IMG/VR virus record: IMGVR_UViG_3300025030_000106
Location: 1-62,897 of that record
Direction: 5' to 3' (one strand)
From: a virus
Length of the DNA stretch: 62,897 nucleotides
Shown: piece by piece, positions 14,833-23,785 of the stretch
Layout: each line of letters begins with the position of its first letter
How positions within the stretch are numbered: the stretch's first letter is position 1
The notes under the pieces: model-generated
Told to the model about the DNA's origin: nothing
The model's input: only the letters and a program-made list of their open reading frames with translations
The model's database searches: none
Position numbers and translations under genes: made by a program

Positions 14833-17800
14833 CAAACTACCTCCTCATTTGTTAGCGGCCACTCATATTTTTTACAATCGGCATAGTTCGGCCCGACCTC
14901 AGGGGTACTCGTTGTCGGGATACCCATCGAGCCATAAGGAATGCACACGCAGTCTCGCAAGATAGGGACGACGACGTCAACGTCGCCTTTGTGAATTCTG
15001 TTGACGACTTCATCGTGTACCGAGGTCACCGGGGAGCACCGATACAGAAAGAACACCTCGGACCGCCAAAGGGCGCCCATAATCAATTTTGTCTGCTCAG
15101 ATGCTGAACCTTGGATCCGAAAACTCCAAGCCCACCGGCCAGCTTTGGCCCGGTAGAACTTATCATTCGTCGAGAACGGCACATGCAAGTGACGGCGCCC
15201 GCCAAGAAACGTCAACGAGTACTTCCGCTTCTCACATTCAGCAATGTATTTCTCAACGTGGGGCATCAGGCCGGGGAATGCTGCTGCCTTGGCGTCCATG
15301 AATGCCTGGGCCTCATCTTCAGGAACACAAAGCATGTTGCCCAGCTTCTTCGCCATGCAAAGATACGACGTGGAGAAATTGGTCTCCTTGCCTTGATGGT
15401 AGACCCTGGCGGCGATCTCGTCGTCGGCGTTGACCGCTGCTTGGAACTCCTCATAAGTGGCCCAACGCTTTTCTTTTTTCTGATCAATGCTGAACCCGGT
15501 CAACGAGTGGAGCTTCCGCTTATTCTCTCCGATATAGCAAGACAAGAAATTGACGTCCTGCGAATCCCAAGCCTGGAGCTTAAGCTCCTGCCCATCTATG
15601 TCGAGCTTGCAGATAACGTGGTCGTCGTCGCCGGCAGTCACAATGCCCCGCATTTCCTTCCCCTTTTTCTTGGGCATCTGAGCGAGGTTGGGAGCCCCAT
15701 GGGAGAAACGTCTTGTTGACGTCGACGACTGGTTGAGGTGGTGATGGAGCTTGCCGTCCTTCCAATGCACCAACACGGGGTACTTGTCATAGAAAAGCGA
15801 GAAGCGAGTGATGATCTTCTTCAACTCCAGCAGCGTCTTGAAAGCATCTTCGTACTGCCCGACGTCACCGAAAGCGATGGCGTTCTTGACCGCCTCTTCG
15901 TCAGTCGAGGGTGTGCCGCCGCGCCCTTCCTTGCGCATCTTGTCAGTGGGCTTGTTCCTGATCCTGACAGGCATATTCAGGGCGTCGTACATCAGCCGAG
16001 TGACGTCCATCGGGCTGCCGGGGTTGAAGTTGGGGCTGGGCACCCACCGGGCCTCATACTCGGCGTTAACCTTGTCCAGATCCCCAGCGGCAATAGCCTC
16101 AGCCAGAGGGGCCTCGGTGAAGAACGCAGCCAGTGCATCCAGATTCCGGGCCTGACATTTGAATGGTTCGCCGTAGAGGACTCCGTACATCCTCTTGATC
16201 TGGACGCCGTTGAGTTCAGTCAAGGGCTCGAAATAGGTCCCGGGCCAACGATGCTGGGTTGCCTTCGGAATCTTCTTTCCGTCAACCTCAACAAGCTCCC
16301 GAGTCTCCCAAGATAGATCCATCAAGAAGTTAAAGAACTTCTGCCAGTGCTCATCATAAGCAGCCTGGTCCCGGGCAGAAAGTTCTTCAACTTTATCAAG
16401 GTCGCAGTCAACACCACGGTGCATAGCCAAGGCAGCAGTGTATTGGCAGTCCTGCTCAACGGTGACAAAGACATCCAAAGTACGTTCATACTCCATGATG
16501 GCTGTGAACAGGTTCCACAGAGAGTCCGTGCAAAGAGTATCGTCAAGGCCGTAGTTGAGGACCTCCTGCCCGGTGACTTCAAACATACCGGACCGGCCGG
16601 CCAGGGTCTCCTCATAGGTCAGCTGCGTGTAGTGCAACCACTTCTTTGACAGTGACTTCAGGCCGGTGATCGGCGTGTTCTCGTCGACATAGTTGGCAGC
16701 AATCTTGGTGTCGTGAACATTTGGGAGGAAGCCGTGATCGCCGAAGGTCTGGTCTTCGCCAAACTCCCGAAACAGCACCGGCAACTCGAATCCCCCTGCC
16801 CGATGGCAGAGGATCGGGGTCGTCTTTGGGATCCACCTGAGGACCTCTTTCAAGTCCTCGACGTCGACGTTGTCAGTGTCCTTGTGCCGGATCGGGAAGT
16901 AGAAGCTGTGCGGGCCGGCCGTCAGCCCGCAGCCGGCGAGTTCCGAGCCAAAGGTATCAATCTTCTCACCGTTTTTCTCCAACCAAACCTTCGACTCCGG
17001 AGGCGTGTCAGTCTCGATATCGAGAGCGACGTGTTGAGCAGACTCCAGCGCCTTGCGAATTGTCTCGGCCCGGGTCTCGATATTGGCGTCGGTGATCAGC
17101 CGGCGAGACGGCCACCATTTCTCCATGCCGGGCTCGAAGCGGAGTTTCTGCACTCCGCCTCCCCACTTCACTTTGTAGGCCGGCACATGCTGGAAAGAGA
17201 ACAGTGCCCAGGCTGTGTAGGCCGTCTGCATGTCGTCCAGGATCAACTGTAGGCATGGCAAGTCAGCGACGTCTTCAGAGAGCCGGTGCAGTTCGTCGTT
17301 CTCAAGCAGTTCTGCCATCAAGTCCAAGCCGTCGGCGCCGAAGGCCTCGATCAGCTGCATGAATTTCTGCTGACCGAAGCCCTTGACTGAGGGGACGTTG
17401 TCAGAGGAATCGCCCTTGACCAAGACCTTCCAGACCTTGATGTGGTTGGGCTCAATCAATCCGGAGGGGTGAGGAGGGTTGAGTTGCCCCTCAAGAAAGA
17501 TGTCGCCTTCAAGGCACTGGAGGTCCCGGTCCCGCGTCCAAATGATTGTGTGCCGGAACCTGTTTGAAATCTCGGCGATCAAATCGTCAGCTTCGTAGCC
17601 TTCTTTGGGCGTGGCAACAATCCCACCAAAATCCTTGATCAGGGTCTCTGCCTTTTCCATCGCCGCGGAGTACGCCGCATACCACTCAGGTGGCCGGGGC
17701 TCACGATTGGCTTTGTATTCGGGAAAAATCTTGACCCTGTTGCCGCGAGAATTGACCGGGTCTTTGACGAAGATGACGTCCGCCGGGCTGAATTTCAGAT

Positions 17801-17990
17801 CCGTCAACGTCTTGGTCAACGTCCCTTTGAACGTGTCGTAGATGTCGACGTCGGTTTGGACGTGGTACTTACGGCCCTCGAAGATGATCTCGGTCTCGTC
17901 TTCTTCATGGCGGATGTAGGCACAGGCTGTCATGACTGACGAGGCGTCGATCACGAGCCGAGGTTTGTGGACTCCGGGAAGGTCAAGCAT
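14832..17990 (-). CDS. DNA polymerase I family protein with 5'-nuclease, 3'-5' exonuclease and polymerase domains
   Basis: 1052 residues. Residues ~1-230 are a FEN-type 5' nuclease (EGYEADDLIAEI, TRDRDLQCL, KGDSSDNVPSVKGFG). Residues ~310-490 are a 3'-5' proofreading domain starting VALDIETDTP. The C-terminal half is polymerase A: motif A DIDGQELKLQAWDS (from 797), motif B region RVYHQGKETNFSTSYL (~862-877) and motif C VHDEVV (HDE at ~992-994). It is the replicative polymerase of this phage. Carrying the 5' nuclease on the same chain is less usual for phage PolA enzymes, which often lack it or encode it separately. Confidence 0.92.
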   Translation of the reverse strand: MLDLPGVHKPRLVIDASSVMTACAYIRHEEDETEIIFEGRKYHVQTDVDIYDTFKGTLTKTLTDLKFSPADVIFVKDPVNSRGNRVKIFPEYKANREPRPPEWYAAYSAAMEKAETLIKDFGGIVATPKEGYEADDLIAEISNRFRHTIIWTRDRDLQCLEGDIFLEGQLNPPHPSGLIEPNHIKVWKVLVKGDSSDNVPSVKGFGQQKFMQLIEAFGADGLDLMAELLENDELHRLSEDVADLPCLQLILDDMQTAYTAWALFSFQHVPAYKVKWGGGVQKLRFEPGMEKWWPSRRLITDANIETRAETIRKALESAQHVALDIETDTPPESKVWLEKNGEKIDTFGSELAGCGLTAGPHSFYFPIRHKDTDNVDVEDLKEVLRWIPKTTPILCHRAGGFELPVLFREFGEDQTFGDHGFLPNVHDTKIAANYVDENTPITGLKSLSKKWLHYTQLTYEETLAGRSGMFEVTGQEVLNYGLDDTLCTDSLWNLFTAIMEYERTLDVFVTVEQDCQYTAALAMHRGVDCDLDKVEELSARDQAAYDEHWQKFFNFLMDLSWETRELVEVDGKKIPKATQHRWPGTYFEPLTELNGVQIKRMYGVLYGEPFKCQARNLDALAAFFTEAPLAEAIAAGDLDKVNAEYEARWVPSPNFNPGSPMDVTRLMYDALNMPVRIRNKPTDKMRKEGRGGTPSTDEEAVKNAIAFGDVGQYEDAFKTLLELKKIITRFSLFYDKYPVLVHWKDGKLHHHLNQSSTSTRRFSHGAPNLAQMPKKKGKEMRGIVTAGDDDHVICKLDIDGQELKLQAWDSQDVNFLSCYIGENKRKLHSLTGFSIDQKKEKRWATYEEFQAAVNADDEIAARVYHQGKETNFSTSYLCMAKKLGNMLCVPEDEAQAFMDAKAAAFPGLMPHVEKYIAECEKRKYSLTFLGGRRHLHVPFSTNDKFYRAKAGRWAWSFRIQGSASEQTKLIMGALWRSEVFFLYRCSPVTSVHDEVVNRIHKGDVDVVVPILRDCVCIPYGSMGIPTTSTPEVGPNYADCKKYEWPLTNEEVV

Positions 17991-18265
17991 TATTTGGTTC
18001 CTTCTTCAACAAGTTTCAATTTACAAACGTCTGGCCAATACACTGTGGGGCGGTCAGGCAAAATCGCCGGCTTCATAACAATAAAGCTATCATAGTTTCT
18101 TGGTTTCTCTGACCCCCAAGCACGATGAAACATAGGAAGCTGAAGCTGTCTGAGAGTGCGTCTGAAATCCTCCCCTTTATGAACTGCAGCAATGATACTC
18201 CCAGACTTTTTTCTCCGCTCCGGGATCAAGCCATCTTCCCACTCAACCGTGTCACCAACTTTCAT
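17990..18265 (-). CDS. Hypothetical protein
   Basis: 91 residues from ATG 18265 (SD GGAGGA). Begins MKVGDTVEWEDGLIPERRKK, a small SH3-like start seen in many phage proteins. The stop overlaps the polymerase start. No function known. Confidence 0.65.
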   Translation of the reverse strand: MKVGDTVEWEDGLIPERRKKSGSIIAAVHKGEDFRRTLRQLQLPMFHRAWGSEKPRNYDSFIVMKPAILPDRPTVYWPDVCKLKLVEEGTK

Positions 18266-18287
18266 TTGTTCCTCCATCCAAAGGCAA

Positions 18288-18307
18288 AGCTGGAGCCCCC
18301 GAGAGGG
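18288..18307. other. Hairpin in the leader of the 17990-18265 gene
   Basis: A 7-bp stem GGAGCCC/GGGCTCC with a 6-nt loop lies between the terminator at 18341 and the gene at 18265. It has no T-run. It may structure the leader RNA. Confidence 0.35.
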
Positions 18308-18340
18308 CTCCGTGACTCCGTCCACACATGGTGGATGAGC

Positions 18341-18378
18341 TAAAATTGGGCGGGCAGGATTCAGATCTGCCCGCCCAA
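18341..18378 (-). terminator. Rho-independent terminator of the 18396-19235 gene
   Basis: A perfect 12-bp stem TTGGGCGGGCAG/CTGCCCGCCCAA with a 9-nt loop is followed on the minus strand by TTTTA. It lies 18 bases after the stop of the gene at 18396. A strong terminator here and a strong promoter at 19292 make this gene a separate, probably highly expressed unit. Confidence 0.85.
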
Positions 18379-18395
18379 CGGTTAAAGGTTAAAGT

Positions 18396-19235
18396 TTATT
18401 CAAAGTTGAAGCAGGAGAACGTGTTGCCGCTGTAGGTCTTGACGACGACCGTGGCCGTAACCACTTTCAAGTCCTCGACCTTCATCTTACCCATCTTGAC
18501 CTGGACCGCAGCCTGCACCTTGAAGCCGTTCCACGCCTTGACTGACTCCGGCGACAACGACAACATCGCCAGCTTGTTGAGAGCCGGGTCGTTGTCAGGG
18601 AGTTTCTCGGCGCTGAGGACGATGCCGAAGAGTTCGATGTACCGCTTGATCGACGCATCGGTATAGCCAGCCTCCTGGGCCTCTTTAAGCGCCTGCTGCA
18701 GCGTCATGGAACCGTCGGTACACATCTCATTGTCGTAGGAGAACTTCAAGAACTCCTTGGCTTCCTCATCTTTGGAGTTTGGGGCCATCATGTAGGAGTA
18801 GTTCCACGACACCGGCTCGAACTGGATCCAAGACCCAACCAGCTTCTTATCCTGGTTCATTACCTGGCCGTTGCTGGCGGTATACCGCGGGATACTGCCA
18901 AAGGTCAGCTCACCCGGGGGGATGTTGCCCTCCAGAGAGTCAAACGGCGAAGACAGGCCCATACCTCCACCAGACGTCGCCGGGGGCTTGGCAGCCGGCC
19001 GGGCAGCGACGGCGGTTTCGACAGGGGCCTCGACCTTGGTCTCTTCCGGGGGCAGAACCTCGGGAGTAACCTCAGGCGCAGGCGCCCCAGCTGACGGCGA
19101 CGCCCCTTTGCGCAAGCGAGTACTCGGCTTGCCCGTGGGGGTGTCGGTAGCCATAGGGACGTCGGTCTCGACGTCGGCGCCGGTGTCAGGGGAAGAAGTA
19201 GGGGAAGGGGCAGCATTGTTTCGTTTTAAAGCCAT
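18396..19235 (-). CDS. Abundant acidic/Pro-rich replication-region protein, possible ssDNA-binding protein
   Basis: 279 residues. The N-terminal ~95 are disordered (Pro, Ala, Thr, Glu). The folded C-terminal part (from about FGSIPRYTASNGQ) is beta-rich, then helical, and ends in a strand-rich tail. Its position beside polymerase and primase and its own promoter and terminator fit a highly expressed single-stranded DNA-binding protein, but no OB-fold motif is provable by eye. SD GAGGT before ATG 19235. Confidence 0.6.
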   Translation of the reverse strand: MALKRNNAAPSPTSSPDTGADVETDVPMATDTPTGKPSTRLRKGASPSAGAPAPEVTPEVLPPEETKVEAPVETAVAARPAAKPPATSGGGMGLSSPFDSLEGNIPPGELTFGSIPRYTASNGQVMNQDKKLVGSWIQFEPVSWNYSYMMAPNSKDEEAKEFLKFSYDNEMCTDGSMTLQQALKEAQEAGYTDASIKRYIELFGIVLSAEKLPDNDPALNKLAMLSLSPESVKAWNGFKVQAAVQVKMGKMKVEDLKVVTATVVVKTYSGNTFSCFNFE

Positions 19236-19291
19236 TTTCTTTACCTCATTTTCATTGTGTTAATCAAAGTCAGCATCATTACCATTGTCAT

Positions 19292-19320
19292 TTTGTATTG
19301 CCTTTCCAAGTTAAAGTCAA
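19292..19320 (-). promoter_or_regulatory. Sigma70-type promoter for the 18396-19235 gene
   Basis: TTGACT, 17-bp spacer, TACAAA on the minus strand, about 55 bases before the start codon. Confidence 0.65.
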
Positions 19321-19327
19321 GCCCTTT

Positions 19328-19513
19328 TCAATCACCTCCTTCTTTTATTGTTTCACTGGTAACCTTAACGCCACAGCCCAAGATCCAGCCAGCCAATTTG
19401 AACAGGGCTGTGGCAATGATCAGCCGAAGCCTGAACATCTCGGAGATCGTGATCTTGACCTCAAGCTGGTGCTTTGGGGTCAGCTTGCCAATTGTTATTC
19501 CATCGACTTTCAT
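19328..19513 (-). CDS. Conserved phage protein
   Basis: 61 residues from ATG 19513 (SD GAGGA). KVDGITIGKLTPKHQLEVKI then a hydrophobic RLRLIIATALFKLAGWILGC. I recall similar short phage proteins of unknown role; the hydrophobic stretch may be membrane-associated. Confidence 0.65.
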   Translation of the reverse strand: MKVDGITIGKLTPKHQLEVKITISEMFRLRLIIATALFKLAGWILGCGVKVTSETIKEGGD

Positions 19514-19523
19514 CCTTGTCCTC

Positions 19524-19910
19524 TCAAAGCGCCCTCGGATAAACGACCCGAAGGCCCTCGAATGTTTTTGGATAGGCAGCAATCACTGGCTTACCTGTGA
19601 GAAAGTCAGAAAACTGATAGCACTGCCCTTTATCAACGGAGACATCAATGGCTGAGCCGTACCGTTTCGCCCACTTTTTATTGACCCGTTTCTTATGGTG
19701 ACCCCGAGCTTGTTTTGTTGGCCAAGACATCCGGATCAGTTTTGGGGATACTGGTACTGCAGGCATCGAATACAGCTTCTGCCTCATCTCCAGTATCTTG
19801 GCAAGAGTAAGCGCTTGGGTAGTTGAGGCTGCTTCAGTCGTTGTACAGGCTTCAGGCAGGCTGCCACTCATCAGCTTAATAAACTCCATCTCTATTTCAT
19901 CTTTCCACAT
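19524..19910 (-). CDS. Hypothetical basic protein
   Basis: 128 residues from ATG 19910. A Thr/Ala-rich segment is followed by a basic patch (QARGHHKKRVNKKWAKRYG). No family recognised. Follows the primase-helicase gene directly. Confidence 0.65.
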   Translation of the reverse strand: MWKDEIEMEFIKLMSGSLPEACTTTEAASTTQALTLAKILEMRQKLYSMPAVPVSPKLIRMSWPTKQARGHHKKRVNKKWAKRYGSAIDVSVDKGQCYQFSDFLTGKPVIAAYPKTFEGLRVVYPRAL

Positions 19911-19927
19911 TTTAACCGTTGCGCCTC

Positions 19928-22609
19928 TCAATTATGCCCTACCAACCTGAGCCCGGCATAGCACCAGCACCCTTTGTGATAGATGGCAGAGTACTTTTTA
20001 TCCATAGCCTCAACAAAGGCCTGTTTTTGAATCAGCCTGTTATGTGATTTCTCGCACCAGTCACTGTAAGCGTGGAAGATGGCGTCGCGATTAACAATGC
20101 TATTGACGTCATGGATAACGTAATCACCGTCAGAGACGAAGCCGGTCACCGGGTTGATCCTGATCTGCCACTGATCCATGATGTGATTATGTGTCTTGGT
20201 ATGCGTGAAGTGGTTTTGCTCCAGCAGTCGGGAGGCCCCCTCCAGCGCCCAGTTTAAGATGCCTGGGCCCTCGGCCTCGGCAACGATCCTGCCAAAGTCG
20301 CTGATCCTGTCCTCCTCGCTGATCACGGAGTCAAAACCCATAAACAGCCACCGTCGGAGCATGCCCTCGGAAGCGTCGTCGGAGTCGATGAAATAGTTGG
20401 AGGAGAAAACCTGTGAGCAGATCGGAACAAAAGAAAACGGCGCCTCGTAGAGACGCCGGGCGGAAACGAGTGAGCTGTCAACGATCTGCTTGAAGATCTC
20501 TCCTGGGATCTTTTTGCTCGAGGGCAGCTCCGGCACGAGGTTGAGCAACTTCCCGGCCATGCTCGCCCGATACGACCCCTCTTTCATATCAAAAGGCGAA
20601 ATCACGCAGACATAATCCTGCGGGACGATATGCCGGATGATATTGAACATAACGCCTTTGCCGTTGGCGCCCGGCCCCTTGAACAGCACTGCTTTATGAA
20701 ACTGGTAGTTCAGGATCCCAAACAGGATCGCGCCAAAGATCTCTTGCATGAGGTCGATCTGTGTCGGATCATTCTGAAATGCCCACTGCAGGAACCCGTC
20801 AAACATCTGGATAGAGCAGTTGGGGTCGGCGTCAACCTTAAACATGTGCCTGATCTTGTATTTGGAGTCATGCCTGGTCTCGTTGATATCCTTGCCGTTG
20901 ACGATATAGCAGGCAGAGGGCGTGGCGAAACAGGGTTGATGGTTGACAAAAAACAACTCGTCCTTGAGCTTGTCGTAGATGTGGACGGCAATAGCTTTAT
21001 AGTCCTGCTTCCGGGAGCACCTGGCCACGCCGTCAAAGCTGGAGATCATCCCCTGTTGCACGGCGTTGAGGTCCAGACTTTCCCAGACGCACTTGCCATT
21101 GTACTGGTAGACAGCCCCCTCGGCGCCGACGACATCCTTGGGCAATTGTTTGATATACAGTTCAGCAATTTGGTCATGCGTAAGGTCCTCGTCATCATCA
21201 GGAGGAACAAGGCCGGCAAGGTAGCCGTTCTCACCGACCTTGTTCTTAAGCTCTACAGCCTCCCTCTCCGCTTTCTTGAAGCCAGTCAAATCCTTACGCA
21301 GGACCGTGACGCTGACGCCAAGGGCGATCTTTAACCTCTCGAGTAATTTAGCCTCAGCTACCGCGGAGTCAGAGGCAGAGGCCACCATCCTGAGCCAGTT
21401 GTCCTCTATCTCCTTGCCTGAGGCGTTATTCAGCCACTCATCAAAGGTCGCCTCGTCATGCTTGAGCCTGAAGGTCCGTCCACCGTGGGCAAATGAATTA
21501 CAGATGATGCTGCCGTCTTCGTTGACGAAGATCTTGGCCTTTGACTTGCCGTACTCAGGTTCCAGCGGGTCCCGGAAAGACATTCCGACGAACGACTGCG
21601 GATCGTTCAGAATATCCTTGACGGAGACGTAGCCGTCTTCGTCGGTCTGGAGCCAATCCTGTGACAAGAGGTAGCCGTCGTACCGGCTGTTGATAACTTT
21701 CTTGGCGGTAACGACTGCCAATCCACCGGTCTTTGCGAGAGACTCGGCCTGCTTCTGGATATAGACCTTCCTGACCCGGGAGATCTCGTTGCTGAGTTCT
21801 GCCTTTTTCTTGGCGATCAGCACCTTGACCGGGGCGAGAAAGTTGGAATTGAGAAGCTCAACCTTCTTCAGATCTATTGTCTTCCCCGGGTAGAACTCCG
21901 TCTTTGGCAACTTCTGCGTCAGGCCCGACGTCAATTGGGCGCCGGCCTCAAACACCAACCGCTCCGGAGAGAATACCGCGGTGTCAAAAATCACCCGCTC
22001 AAGGGCCGTGCCGGCTGCCGAGATCATGATCCAGCCCAGCTCCTTGAACCAGCACTCACACTTCAAGGTGGTGATGAAAGGAACGAGGCCTTCTGGATTC
22101 TCGCAGGGGACATACACATGCTGACCTGTCAACCCGGTCAATTCTTTCTCCCCATCGTAAATGAACGACGACGACGACGGGCGCCACAGCATCGCCACGT
22201 CACTCAGCGCCGGATGCAGCGACCGCAACTTCGCGATCAACCCCTCTTTCGTCAGCGGCGTTTTGCCAGGCGGCGGGTCATAGTCGAAGTAGATCATAAA
22301 CCGGTCAGCAAACCTGAACTCTTCTTTCGTCCTGGTGATGGCCCCTGGGTGTTTATCCTGCATCCCGACAGCCACCAGATCACCACTTGAAACCGTGGGC
22401 ACTCCCAAAGTAATGGCTTGGTTTAAAGCCAAGCCATCCAGAATCTCCCCAACACTCTCGAAAGTAACGTCAACGCGCTCAACAGAACCTTCTGTCAGTT
22501 TGCATTTACTTGAATCTTTCTTGAGTATCCCCTCTTCGGTCAGTGAGAATTCTTTTGTCAGGATGCCTTGGTTTTTCGTGATGATCGAAAAACCTATTGC
22601 ATCTGACAT
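19928..22609 (-). CDS. Primase-helicase (D5/P4-type, SF3 helicase)
   Basis: 893 residues. The N-terminal part holds FMIYFDYDP, compatible with an archaeo-eukaryotic-type primase acidic motif. The C-terminal part is an SF3 helicase: Walker A GPGANGKG (645-652), then KLLNLVPELPS and SARRLYEAPFSF. The end (residues ~838-893: NRDAIFHAYSDWCEK ... CWCYAGLRL) is the winged-helix domain typical after D5-type helicases. It should prime and unwind DNA for the polymerase at 14832. Its promoter is probably the one before the HTH gene at 22806, which overlaps its start. Confidence 0.87.
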   Translation of the reverse strand: MSDAIGFSIITKNQGILTKEFSLTEEGILKKDSSKCKLTEGSVERVDVTFESVGEILDGLALNQAITLGVPTVSSGDLVAVGMQDKHPGAITRTKEEFRFADRFMIYFDYDPPPGKTPLTKEGLIAKLRSLHPALSDVAMLWRPSSSSFIYDGEKELTGLTGQHVYVPCENPEGLVPFITTLKCECWFKELGWIMISAAGTALERVIFDTAVFSPERLVFEAGAQLTSGLTQKLPKTEFYPGKTIDLKKVELLNSNFLAPVKVLIAKKKAELSNEISRVRKVYIQKQAESLAKTGGLAVVTAKKVINSRYDGYLLSQDWLQTDEDGYVSVKDILNDPQSFVGMSFRDPLEPEYGKSKAKIFVNEDGSIICNSFAHGGRTFRLKHDEATFDEWLNNASGKEIEDNWLRMVASASDSAVAEAKLLERLKIALGVSVTVLRKDLTGFKKAEREAVELKNKVGENGYLAGLVPPDDDEDLTHDQIAELYIKQLPKDVVGAEGAVYQYNGKCVWESLDLNAVQQGMISSFDGVARCSRKQDYKAIAVHIYDKLKDELFFVNHQPCFATPSACYIVNGKDINETRHDSKYKIRHMFKVDADPNCSIQMFDGFLQWAFQNDPTQIDLMQEIFGAILFGILNYQFHKAVLFKGPGANGKGVMFNIIRHIVPQDYVCVISPFDMKEGSYRASMAGKLLNLVPELPSSKKIPGEIFKQIVDSSLVSARRLYEAPFSFVPICSQVFSSNYFIDSDDASEGMLRRWLFMGFDSVISEEDRISDFGRIVAEAEGPGILNWALEGASRLLEQNHFTHTKTHNHIMDQWQIRINPVTGFVSDGDYVIHDVNSIVNRDAIFHAYSDWCEKSHNRLIQKQAFVEAMDKKYSAIYHKGCWCYAGLRLVGHN

Positions 22610-22806
22610 TCCTCTGTCCCCTTCACCCAGTCTTCAAAGTTACCTACCGCCCCACCAGTTGCCTCTTTGACTTTGATCAGCCCAGTAATATCAGGAACCC
22701 GGGAGAGTTCACACCAGCGGAAAACAGTCACCCGGGATTTCCCGACCCTCCTGCCGAACTCGGCTTTGGAGATAGCATGCAATTGCAGGTACTTAGAAAG
22801 TTTCAT
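22594..22806 (-). CDS. Cro/XRE-type helix-turn-helix regulator
   Basis: 70 residues. ISKAEFGRRVGKSRVTVFRW reads as a classic helix-turn-helix, followed by a short C-terminus like Cro-type proteins. First gene after a promoter and overlapping the primase start by 16 bases, so it probably autoregulates the replication operon. No good SD before ATG 22806. Confidence 0.75.
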   Translation of the reverse strand: MKLSKYLQLHAISKAEFGRRVGKSRVTVFRWCELSRVPDITGLIKVKEATGGAVGNFEDWVKGTEECQMQ

Positions 22807-22847
22807 AGGCGGCTACCATTGAAGATTTTTATGAACGAGATGTTTTT

Positions 22848-22877
22848 ATCTTATGAGCTTTGATACCGTAAAGTCAA
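22848..22877 (-). promoter_or_regulatory. Sigma70-type promoter for the HTH-primase operon
   Basis: TTGACT, 18-bp spacer, TAAGAT on the minus strand, about 40 bases before ATG 22806. Confidence 0.6.
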
Positions 22878-22880
22878 CTT

Positions 22881-23327
22881 TTATTTCTGATTTTTCAAAT
22901 AGTCGGGTTTCCCTGAGTACTTAGCCAAGGCTTTGTTGGCTTTCTGGGCGATCCGGCGCAACTGCGCGACAAAGCCCTCTGGCGAGAGCAGCAAATGATG
23001 GGCACCGTGGAGCGCGATGTGCTGCTCAAAGGCGTCATAGACCCGCCGCATGGCTGCGTTATCCTTGAGCAGGGCCATCAGGCCCGGCTTTGACAGCAGG
23101 AAATTCCTGACCAATGCCTCCTCAGAGGCGCCCTCATCCGCAGCCATCACCGTGTGCGTCACCAGGAACATCCTGAACGCCCGCTCCTTGTCCCGAGAGT
23201 CCTTGGCGTCGATGAATTCGTCCTTGCATTTCCGGCTGATCTCCTCCAGCCTGTCGGCCGACGTTTCTATCTCTGCCAACGGCAACGGCTCGTCGAACGG
23301 CACTAGCTCATTGTTATCTTCAGTCAT
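22881..23327 (-). CDS. Hypothetical protein
   Basis: 148 residues, largely helical and charged. No family recognised. Starts inside the end of the preceding gene. Confidence 0.7.
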   Translation of the reverse strand: MTEDNNELVPFDEPLPLAEIETSADRLEEISRKCKDEFIDAKDSRDKERAFRMFLVTHTVMAADEGASEEALVRNFLLSKPGLMALLKDNAAMRRVYDAFEQHIALHGAHHLLLSPEGFVAQLRRIAQKANKALAKYSGKPDYLKNQK

Positions 23328-23568
23328 GAGATTCTACAAGCTCCTTCAGTTTATCAATAGCAAATTGGAACCTCATCATTACATATTCTTCATTGAAATG
23401 GAGCAATTCTTCTGGAGAGAAATTAATCGCAGAGACGTAACCAATTTTATTCACAGTCATAGATAACTGAACTTCAATCAGACCGTCAAACATTCTGATG
23501 ATCATTTTGCAGTTGTCACCAAATTCTCTTTGCAATATTTTCATTGCATCAAATAGATCAAACTTCAT
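23320..23568 (-). CDS. Hypothetical protein
   Basis: 82 residues from ATG 23568 (SD GGAGG). Begins MKFDLFDAMKILQREFGD. No family recognised. Confidence 0.65.
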   Translation of the reverse strand: MKFDLFDAMKILQREFGDNCKMIIRMFDGLIEVQLSMTVNKIGYVSAINFSPEELLHFNEEYVMMRFQFAIDKLKELVESHD

Positions 23569-23785
23569 TATCACCCTCCTGGATTCTTTCTGTAGAAAAC
23601 GCTGTGGTTACTGTTAACGTTATAGTATAATCTTTGTCACAGTTCGGACATGAAGCAACCCAATCGTCTCCATCGTCTTTCGGAGAGAGCCCATCTGCCC
23701 AATCAAAGTCAATAAAATTACAATAGGGACAGACCGGTAAAGGATTCATACAGTAGTCTAGATTGTTGTTACCCACGTTTTCCAC
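23558..23785 (-). CDS. Small zinc-ribbon protein
   Basis: 75 residues from GTG 23785 behind a GGGGG SD; an internal ATG at 23749 is the alternative. CPYC ... CPNC, 29 residues apart, form a zinc ribbon. Overlaps both neighbours. Confidence 0.6.
   Translation of the reverse strand: MENVGNNNLDYCMNPLPVCPYCNFIDFDWADGLSPKDDGDDWVASCPNCDKDYTITLTVTTAFSTERIQEGDNEV

Noticed and set aside
18341-18378. tRNA gene
   Set aside because: The GGGCGGGCAG ... CTGCCCGCCC sequence looks like a T-arm plus acceptor but is a simple hairpin with a T-run; no other tRNA arms are present.
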